Part shown: one piece after another, positions 24,717 through 29,977 of the stretch
Layout of the letters: every line of letters starts with the position of its first letter
Position numbering within the stretch: position 1 is the first letter of the stretch
Assembly: GCA_035496255.1 (NCBI GenBank)
Contig: DATJEU010000030.1
Location: forward strand, 1 to 29,977
Length of the DNA stretch: 29,977 bases
Direction of reading: 5' to 3'
Origin: Gp6-AA40 sp035496255
Lineage (GTDB): Bacteria > Acidobacteriota > Vicinamibacteria > Vicinamibacterales > UBA2999
Program-made: the position numbers and the translations under genes
The notes under the pieces: model-generated
Told to the model about the DNA's origin: nothing
Seen by the model: only the letters and a program-made list of their open reading frames with translations
Databases searched by the model: none

Positions 24717-25802
24717 ATGTTCGAACGGCGCCTTTACTACCACGTCGACTGGGCGATGCTCGGCGCCATCATGGTGCTGTGCTGCATCTCGGTCGCCCAG
24801 ATCTACAGCGTGCAGGGCGGCGCCACACGCATCTATTACACGCAGATCTACGGGATCCTCATCGGCATGATGGCCCTGCTGGTGTGTCTGGCCATCGATT
24901 ACCGATCGCTCGCCGACAAGTCGCACTGGCTGTACGGCGCGATCCTGCTTGTCCTGCTCTACGTGCTCTTTTTCGGCGCCGTCCGTGGAGGGTCGCGGCG
25001 CTGGATCGATCTCGGGCCACTCAACGTTCAGCCTTCTGAGTTCGCCAAGGCCACGGTGGCCCTGGTGCTCGCGAAGTTCTTCGGTGACCGTCAACGCGGG
25101 GCGCCGCAGCGCGGCGACCTGCTGATCGCGGGAGCGATTACCGCAATTCCGTTTCTCGTGATCGTTCGCCAGCCGGACCTCGGAACCGCAGCGACGCTGC
25201 TCCCCGTGCTGTTCGCGGTGGCGTATGTCGCGGGCATGCCGATGCGCATCTTCGGCATCCTCGCGCTGATCGGCGTGCTGGTGGCGCCTGTCGCGTGGAA
25301 GTTTGCGCTCAAGGACTACCAGAAGGAGCGCATCTCGACCTTCATGGACCCGTCGCAGGACGCGAAGGGTGCCGGGTATCAGCAGATTCAGGCCCGCATC
25401 ACCACCGGTTCCGGCGGGCTGACGGGAAAGGGGTTCATGCAGGGCACGCAGGGTCAGTTGCGTTTCCTGCCGGTGGCACACAACGACTTCATCTTCTCGG
25501 CGCTCGCCGAGGAGCACGGGTTCGTCGGCGTCATCGTGACACTGGGGTTGTATTTGTTCGTCATTCTCAGGTCGATCGAGTCGGCCCGTCTTGCGAAGGA
25601 CCGGCTTGGCGCCTACCTGGTGCTGGGAGTGCTGGCCAGCTTCACGTTCCAGGTCGTGTACAACGTCGAAATGGCGGCCGGCTTGTTGCCGGTCAAAGGT
25701 CTGACGCTGCCGCTCATGAGTTACGGCGGATCCTCCATGATTGCCACGCTGGCGGGATTCGGCCTCACTCTCAACGTGCGGATGCGACGGTTTACTAACT
25801 AG
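24717..25802 (+). CDS. rodA: Peptidoglycan glycosyltransferase RodA
   Basis: This 361-residue SEDS-family protein has about ten membrane helices. Conserved features include the RWIDLGPLNVQPSEFAK loop (95-111), the RQPDLGT motif (151-157), the catalytic Asp D257 in RFLPVAHNDFIFSALAEE and the C-terminal GLTLPLMSYGGSSM. RodA polymerises lipid II into glycan strands with PBP2 as its transpeptidase partner. It starts 3 bp after the mrdA stop. The HND triplet around the catalytic Asp differs slightly from the more usual HTD. A hairpin follows at 25826, probably closing the operon. Confidence 0.97.
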   Translation: MFERRLYYHVDWAMLGAIMVLCCISVAQIYSVQGGATRIYYTQIYGILIGMMALLVCLAIDYRSLADKSHWLYGAILLVLLYVLFFGAVRGGSRRWIDLGPLNVQPSEFAKATVALVLAKFFGDRQRGAPQRGDLLIAGAITAIPFLVIVRQPDLGTAATLLPVLFAVAYVAGMPMRIFGILALIGVLVAPVAWKFALKDYQKERISTFMDPSQDAKGAGYQQIQARITTGSGGLTGKGFMQGTQGQLRFLPVAHNDFIFSALAEEHGFVGVIVTLGLYLFVILRSIESARLAKDRLGAYLVLGVLASFTFQVVYNVEMAAGLLPVKGLTLPLMSYGGSSMIATLAGFGLTLNVRMRRFTN

Positions 25803-25867
25803 GGCTTCGGGCTCCGGGCGTCGGACTTCGGGCCTGCCCGAAGCCTGTAGGCCGTAGCCCGCAGTCC
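25803..25867. repeat. CTTCGGGC-word repeat and hairpin after rodA
   Basis: Repeated words GGGCTTCGGG, CTCCGGGCG, ACTTCGGGCC and AAGCCTGTAGGCC start right after the rodA stop. CTTCGGGC (25826-25833) pairs with GCCCGAAG (25836-25843) with a 2-nt loop. It may act as the operon's terminator, although no T-run follows. The rest of the gap to the RNase gene (25868-26016) shows no clear promoter. Confidence 0.65.
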
Positions 25868-26016
25868 AGAAAGACATCGAGCCGTAATGCCGTTCACGCT
25901 TCTGCCGGTCCTGTGCAGCATCACCGTGATGCTCGGGATCCGCCTGTCGGCCGCAGCGCCCCAGGCTGAAGCATCTAGAGGTGAACGGCCGCGCGGCTCG
26001 CGACGGAGCTACGGGC

Positions 26017-27648
26017 ATGAGCAAGGAGATGATCATCTCCTCGAGCGCCCACGAAACGCGTGTCGCGATCCTCGAGGACGATCAGGTAGCCGAGATCTTC
26101 ATCGAGCGCGAGCGTTCGCGTGGCGTGGTCGGCAATCTGTACAAAGGCCGGGTATCGAAAGTTCTCCCCGGCATGCAGTCGGCGTTCGTTGACCTCGGTC
26201 TCGAGCGTGACGGCTTCCTCTACGTCTCCGACGTCATCGCGACCTTCGAGGAGTTCGATCGGTTGGAGACGGACGAAGACGATTCGCCACGTGGGGCGAA
26301 TTCTTCGGGTGCGCCGAACGGGCCTGACCCTGCGGCGAGCTCAGGGTCATCCCGAGCGCAGTCGAGGGATGACAGGGCCCGCTCCCCGGGCCGCGGCCGT
26401 CGCGAGGACAAAGAGAAACAGCCCGAGCCGAAGATCGAAGAGCTCCTGAAGGAGGGCCAGGAGATCATCGTCCAGGTGGCGAAGGAGCCGCTCGGCACCA
26501 AAGGGGCCCGGCTGACCTCGCACGCGACGATGCCCGGACGGTTCCTCGTGTTCATGCCGACGGTCGATCACGTCGGTGTGTCCCGCAAAATCGAATCGCG
26601 CGACGAGCGGAGCCGGCTCCGCGGTATCGTCCGCGAATTCCGCGAGCAGCATGGCTTCACCGGCGGCGTGATCATCCGCACCGCGGCCGGCGGCCGTGCC
26701 AAGGAAGACATCGTCTCGGACCTCGCCTACTTCCACAAGGTCTGGACCGAGATCCGGCAGAAGGCGGAGACGTCGCGCGCCCCGGCGGTGGTCTACCAGG
26801 AGCAGAGCCTGGTGGCCAAGCTGCTGCGCGATCTGCTGACGGACGACTTCAACGCGATCCGGATCGATCACGCCATCGAGCACAAACGCGTGCTCGAGCT
26901 GATCGAGCGCATCATGCCGTCGCTAGCGCCGAAGGTGAAGCTGTACGAGAAGGAGTACCCGATCTTCGAGGAATACGGTGTTCAGGCGGAGATCGACAAG
27001 GCGCTGCGCAGCAAGGTATGGCTGAAGTCCGGTGGTTCGATCGTCATCAACCAGACCGAAGCGCTGGTGGCGATTGACGTCAACACCGGCCGCTACGTCG
27101 GCAAGAAGACCGCCGGCCGGCTGGAGGACACGATCCTCAAGACCAACCTGGAGGCGGCGAAGGAAATCGTCCGCCAGGTGCGGCTGCGCGATCTCGGCGG
27201 CATCATCGTTCTCGACTTCATCGACATGGAGGAGAAGAAGAACCGCCAGAAGGTGTTCCAGACGGTGGAACAGGAGCTGCGCAAGGATCGCGCACCGTCG
27301 AAGGCGCTGCAGGTGCAGGACTTCGGGCTGGTGATCATCACGCGCAAGCGCGTCAAGCAGAGCCTCGAGCGGGCGCTGACCGAACCGTGTCCGTATTGCG
27401 CCGGCGCGGCGGTGATCAAGTCGAGCGCGACGATCTGCTACGAGATCCTCACCGAAGTGAAGAAGATCTGCACCGACCTCGACGGCCAGAGCCTGGTGCT
27501 GCGCGTCAATCCCGACATCGCCCGCGCACTGCGCGACGAAGAGCGCGCCGTGTTCAAGGACCTGAAGCAGTCGCTCGGCCGCGAGATCGCGATCCGTCCC
27601 GATGCCCAACTGCACCACGAGCAGTTCGACCTGATGGCGATTGGGTAG
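26017..27648 (+). CDS. rng: RNase G/E family endoribonuclease
   Basis: The protein has 543 residues. An S1 RNA-binding domain near 35-170 (VVGNLYKGRVSKVLPGMQSAFVD...GFLYVSDV) is split by an insertion at about 84-138. It is followed by the RNase H-like and catalytic regions with the metal-binding Asp residues D354 (VAIDVNTG) and D400 (VLDFIDM), and the zinc-link CPYC (458-461). These match E. coli RNase E/G, which cut single-stranded AU-rich RNA in rRNA processing and mRNA decay. The C-terminal scaffold of RNase E is absent, so RNase G-like is the better name. The insertion includes a palindromic repeat read in frame. GGAG lies upstream of the ATG at 26017; the open frame before it is not supported. 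Confidence 0.95.
   Translation: MSKEMIISSSAHETRVAILEDDQVAEIFIERERSRGVVGNLYKGRVSKVLPGMQSAFVDLGLERDGFLYVSDVIATFEEFDRLETDEDDSPRGANSSGAPNGPDPAASSGSSRAQSRDDRARSPGRGRREDKEKQPEPKIEELLKEGQEIIVQVAKEPLGTKGARLTSHATMPGRFLVFMPTVDHVGVSRKIESRDERSRLRGIVREFREQHGFTGGVIIRTAAGGRAKEDIVSDLAYFHKVWTEIRQKAETSRAPAVVYQEQSLVAKLLRDLLTDDFNAIRIDHAIEHKRVLELIERIMPSLAPKVKLYEKEYPIFEEYGVQAEIDKALRSKVWLKSGGSIVINQTEALVAIDVNTGRYVGKKTAGRLEDTILKTNLEAAKEIVRQVRLRDLGGIIVLDFIDMEEKKNRQKVFQTVEQELRKDRAPSKALQVQDFGLVIITRKRVKQSLERALTEPCPYCAGAAVIKSSATICYEILTEVKKICTDLDGQSLVLRVNPDIARALRDEERAVFKDLKQSLGREIAIRPDAQLHHEQFDLMAIG
26326..26373 (+). repeat. Palindromic element copy A inside the RNase G gene
   Basis: GTCATCCC (26346-26353) and GGGATGAC (26366-26373) form a perfect 8-bp stem around the loop GAGCGCAGTCGA. 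A preceding stem, GACCCTG (26326-26332) with CAGGGTC (26342-26348), overlaps it. The element is read in frame and encodes about 16 residues (PDPAASSGSSRAQSRDD) within the S1 domain insertion of the RNase. Confidence 0.85.
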
Positions 27649-27714
27649 ATGGTAGTCAGTGGATGGTAGCCGGTAGTCCGTGGTCGGTGGTCGGCGGGCG
27701 TTCGTGGATGGTCG
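27648..27714. repeat. GGTAGTCAGTGGATGG-word repeat after rng
   Basis: The degenerate words GATGGTAGTCAGTG, GATGGTAGCCGGTAGTCCG, TGGTCGGTGGTCGG and TGGATGGTCGTAG begin in the rng stop codon and run up to the hairpins. They are the reverse-complement style of the GACCACTACC repeat at 11521-11567. Confidence 0.65.
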
Positions 27715-27788
27715 TAGGGGCGGGTCTTCAGACCCGCCCTTTCGCTTTTTGTCCATAGGGCCCGGCTTCAGCCGGGTCTGTTCTTTTT
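27715..27788 (+). terminator. Two hairpins with T-runs after rng
   Basis: GGGCGGGTCT (27718-27727) pairs with AGACCCGCCC (27730-27739) and is followed by TTTCGCTTTTT. A second hairpin, CCCGGCT (27761-27767) with AGCCGGG (27770-27776), is followed by TCTGTTCTTTTT. Each looks like an intrinsic terminator in the rng direction. The first also starts with GTAGGGGCGGGTCT, the dispersed hairpin family. Confidence 0.75.
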
Positions 27789-27790
27789 GC

Positions 27791-27820
27791 TTGACAGATA
27801 ATCTACTAATTACTTAATAG
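27791..27820 (+). promoter_or_regulatory. Promoter and probable operator of the blaI operon
   Basis: TTGACA (27791-27796) is followed after 17-18 bp by TTAATAG (27814-27820). The spacer and the -10 are strikingly AT-rich (ATCTACTAATTACTTAATAGTTAG in part) and form an imperfect dyad, with CTACTAATT facing AATAGTTAG. BlaI/MecI-type repressors usually bind such a dyad over their own promoter, so this is a likely autoregulatory operator. Confidence 0.7.
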
Positions 27821-27827
27821 TTAGGAT

Positions 27828-28211
27828 GTGCGAAAGCCACATCCGACGTTGACGCCGCAGGAGCTCGCGATCATGAAGGTCGTCTGGCGCAAAGAGGAGG
27901 TCACCGTGCGTGACGTCCACGATGCGCTCAGCGAGCAGCGGCCGATTGCCTACACCACCGTGATGACGCTGATGCGCATCCTGCAGGAGAAGGGTTACCT
28001 GACCCGGGCGACGCAGGAGAAGGCGCACATCTACCGGCCGGCGAAACCGCGGCAGCAGGTGATCGGCGGGATGGTGCGCGACTTCCTCGACCGCGTCTTC
28101 GACGGCGCATCAGATGCGCTGCTCGTGCACCTGGCCAGGGACAACAAGCTCACGCCGAAACAGAAACGCATCGTCCAGCAGCTGCTCAAGGAGCAGGACG
28201 AGGAGGAGTGA
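27828..28211 (+). CDS. blaI: BlaI/MecI/CopY-family transcriptional repressor
   Basis: The 127-residue protein has a winged helix at about 8-72 (TPQELAIMKVVW, a recognition helix at YTTVMTLMRIL 42-52, and the wing at HIYRP) followed by a helical dimer region. This is the BlaI/MecI/CopY family, whose members repress their own operon until cleaved or released by an M56 membrane peptidase. That partner follows immediately, overlapping as TGATG. The start is a GTG only about 7 bp after the -10 box, so the transcript may be leaderless. The basic middle part and the acidic C-terminal EQDEEE are otherwise ordinary. Confidence 0.92.
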   Translation: MRKPHPTLTPQELAIMKVVWRKEEVTVRDVHDALSEQRPIAYTTVMTLMRILQEKGYLTRATQEKAHIYRPAKPRQQVIGGMVRDFLDRVFDGASDALLVHLARDNKLTPKQKRIVQQLLKEQDEEE

Positions 28212-29977
28212 TGAGCGGCCTGTTCACGCTCGCGAACGTCGTGGCCTACAACGCGCAGATCATCGGAATCGTGGCTGTCGCGGCACTGCTGTTGCGTCTG
28301 CTGCCGCTGCCCGCCGCCGGCGCGCGCTATGGAGCGTGGCGTTTCGCGGTCGTCATCGCTCTGCTGCTGCCATGGATGCTGCGATCAACACCACCCCCGC
28401 GGATGGTGTCTGCATCACCCGTGATCGAAGCCGCGGCGGTCGACGTGTCCAGCGATGCCGCGATTGGCGCGCCGCTCCTGCTCGCGCCGGAGCCGGTGTC
28501 GCAGCCGATACCGTGGGCGACGGTGCTGCCGGTGGTCATGGCTGCCGGAATCGCGTTGCGGGCGTGGTGGCTCGCCATCGGGTTGTGGCGCCTGCGTGGG
28601 TTTCGCGTGCACGGCGCGAACGTCGACGACGAGGCGTACGCCGAGCGGCAGCGGATGCTGAAGGTGCATGCCCGGATCGCCAGCGTCACCGGCCTGAAGC
28701 AACCGGTCACATTCGGCGTCTGGCGGCCGGTCGTGCTCGTGCCCGAGTCGCTGTCAGCGGCGCCCGAGAGTCAGCGGCTCGCCGTGATCACCCATGAACT
28801 GCTGCACGTGCAGCGCCGCGACTGGTGCTGGCTGCTCGGCGAGGAACTGCTGCGGACCGTGCTGTGGTTCCAGCCGGCGATCTGGTGGGCGACCTCACGC
28901 ATCCAACTCGCGCGCGAGGAGCTCGTCGATGAACTGACCGTTCTGGCGACCGGAAACCGGAGAGCCTACATTGAAGCGCTGCTCGCCTTTGCAGACGGCG
29001 GACGACTCCGTCCGGCCCAGGCGTTCGCCCGGCGACGCTTCCTCTTCACGCGAATCGTCCGTCTATCGAAGGAGCGTGTCATGTCCGCACCGCGCATCAT
29101 CGTCTCGACCGCAGCGATCGTTGCCGCCGTCCTCGGCGCCGGATGGTATGCCGGCACGGCGTTCCCGATTCTCGCCGCGGCACCCGCCGTGGCGGCGACC
29201 GATCAGCCACTCGATGCGGCGTCGCCGGCGGCTGCCGGGCAGGCGGACGTGCAGAGCGCGGTGCCGCGCGATGGGAGCCCTGCACCGATAGTGAAGGTGC
29301 CGGCGCCGACGATAAGTGGCCCGGACGTCTTCATCAGGGACCTGCAGGAGCGTGGCCGCGCTGCGACCGAGCATGCGAAGTTGTTCATGCCGCCGCAGGG
29401 TGCGCGCAACGGTGGGGCGCCACGTCCGGGCCCTGCGGTGTCGGCGGGGTCGCAGGCGACGAACCCGCCGGCGACGAAGCCGATTACCCCGGAGAATCCG
29501 ATTCCCCGTCGGCTGTCGGCACCGTCGATCGACTACCCGGCGCAGTTGCACGGCTCCGGCGCGCGCGGGAGTGTCGTCGTGCGCGTGGTGCTGGATGCGT
29601 CCGGAAGCGTTTCCGAGGTCACGCGCGTCTCGTCCAACGTAGTCACTGCGGATAACGCAGGCATGGGCCCAGCGATGCAGGCGTTTCTGACGGCCGCGGT
29701 CGACGGCGTCAGGTTGTGGCGGTACGCGCCGCCGGCCGAGGCGCCGATTGCGTTCTTCGTGCAGGTCGCATTCTTTGAGAGTGGCCCCGCCCTTACGAAG
29801 CAGACTGAGTCGCCATCGCTGATTCCGCTGCCTGACGGCGCATCGCCAAGGCCCCTCGACCTCGTTGCGCTGCAGGCTCGTCTGGCCGTACTCCGCGCCG
29901 AGCAGGAATCGTTGGCCCAGCGCCTGAACGAACGCCATCCAGACCGTCTCCGCAACCAGCAACAGATCGCCGAGCTC
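28211..29977 (+). CDS. M56 (BlaR1-like) metallopeptidase with TonB-type C-terminal domain, cut by the window end
   Basis: The frame is open for 589 residues and runs off the right edge. Membrane helices lie near 14-34, 43-58, 104-126 and 296-312. The zinc site H195-E-L-L-H199 (VITHELLHVQRRD) and E236/E237...D240 (REELVDE) identify an M56 peptidase like BlaR1/MecR1. A Pro/Ala-rich linker (about 325-435) leads to a TonB-like domain near 438-520 (SIDYPAQLHGSGARGSVVVRVVLDASG...) and a helical segment (549-589). The penicillin-binding sensor domain of true BlaR1 is not present in the visible part, so a beta-lactam signal is not implied. AGGAGGAG precedes the ATG, which overlaps the blaI stop (TGATG). 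Confidence 0.9.
   Translation, partial: MSGLFTLANVVAYNAQIIGIVAVAALLLRLLPLPAAGARYGAWRFAVVIALLLPWMLRSTPPPRMVSASPVIEAAAVDVSSDAAIGAPLLLAPEPVSQPIPWATVLPVVMAAGIALRAWWLAIGLWRLRGFRVHGANVDDEAYAERQRMLKVHARIASVTGLKQPVTFGVWRPVVLVPESLSAAPESQRLAVITHELLHVQRRDWCWLLGEELLRTVLWFQPAIWWATSRIQLAREELVDELTVLATGNRRAYIEALLAFADGGRLRPAQAFARRRFLFTRIVRLSKERVMSAPRIIVSTAAIVAAVLGAGWYAGTAFPILAAAPAVAATDQPLDAASPAAAGQADVQSAVPRDGSPAPIVKVPAPTISGPDVFIRDLQERGRAATEHAKLFMPPQGARNGGAPRPGPAVSAGSQATNPPATKPITPENPIPRRLSAPSIDYPAQLHGSGARGSVVVRVVLDASGSVSEVTRVSSNVVTADNAGMGPAMQAFLTAAVDGVRLWRYAPPAEAPIAFFVQVAFFESGPALTKQTESPSLIPLPDGASPRPLDLVALQARLAVLRAEQESLAQRLNERHPDRLRNQQQIAEL

Noticed and set aside
25887..26016. Small frame starting at 25887 upstream of the RNase gene
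   Set aside because: It runs into the RNase gene in a different frame and has no recognisable domain or ribosome site.
28114..28797. Plus-strand frame overlapping the M56 gene
   Set aside because: It is the wrong frame of the M56 peptidase; the true frame has the zinc motif, membrane helices and a strong ribosome site at 28211.

Overview
The window is GC-rich chromosomal DNA of a Gram-negative-type bacterium. It holds 21 intact protein genes plus one gene cut off by the right edge. No RNA gene of a known family, insertion sequence, prophage or CRISPR array was seen. The gene set suggests Acidobacteriota, perhaps the Vicinamibacteria lineage: a MoxR/DUF58/double-VWA operon, a BACON-repeat lipoprotein, a BlaI plus M56-TonB pair, a sorbosone-dehydrogenase-like protein, and many hairpin or short-word repeats between genes. 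This placement is inference from style and content, since no marker gene is present.

Layout. 1-228: a 13-bp tandem repeat array. 229-1300 (minus): an SPFH membrane protein followed by a small ribbon-helix-helix protein. 1372-1923 (minus): a 2OG-Fe(II) oxygenase, divergent from the next operon with only 11 bp between start codons. 1935-8203 (plus): a Bat-type operon in the order MoxR ATPase, DUF58, BatD-like membrane protein, VWA protein, small helical exported protein, second VWA protein. 8374-10089 (plus): a lipoprotein with six BACON-like repeats. 13236-10067 (minus): a secreted sorbosone/glucose dehydrogenase-like beta-propeller, an FKBP prolyl isomerase and an RlmD-type rRNA methyltransferase. 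13381-14742 (plus): a flavin amine oxidase. 15138-16907 (plus): SppA. 18948-17011 (minus): a PpiD-type periplasmic chaperone. 19081-25802 (plus): a GAF-GGDEF diguanylate cyclase leading into mreB, mreC, mreD, mrdA (PBP2) and rodA, the complete elongasome. 26017-27648 (plus): RNase G/E. 27828 to the window end (plus): BlaI repressor and an M56 peptidase-TonB fusion.

How the genes fit together. Most of the window concerns the envelope: wall elongation (mreBCD, mrdA, rodA), periplasmic folding and proteolysis (PpiD, FKBP, SppA), the MoxR-VWA complex, and a BlaI/M56 sensor pair of the type that often responds to wall damage. The cyclase ends 11 bp before mreB, and its stop codon overlaps the mreB ribosome binding site. 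This points to shared expression of c-di-GMP synthesis and the elongasome.

The most unusual content is not a gene. At least three classes of short elements are scattered through the window: arrays of degenerate short words at gene boundaries, GTAGGG-type hairpins between genes, and a palindrome with a shared GAGCGCAGTCGA-type loop lying in frame inside three unrelated genes. A separate 160-bp nested inverted structure lies in the 395-bp gap between the amine oxidase and sppA.
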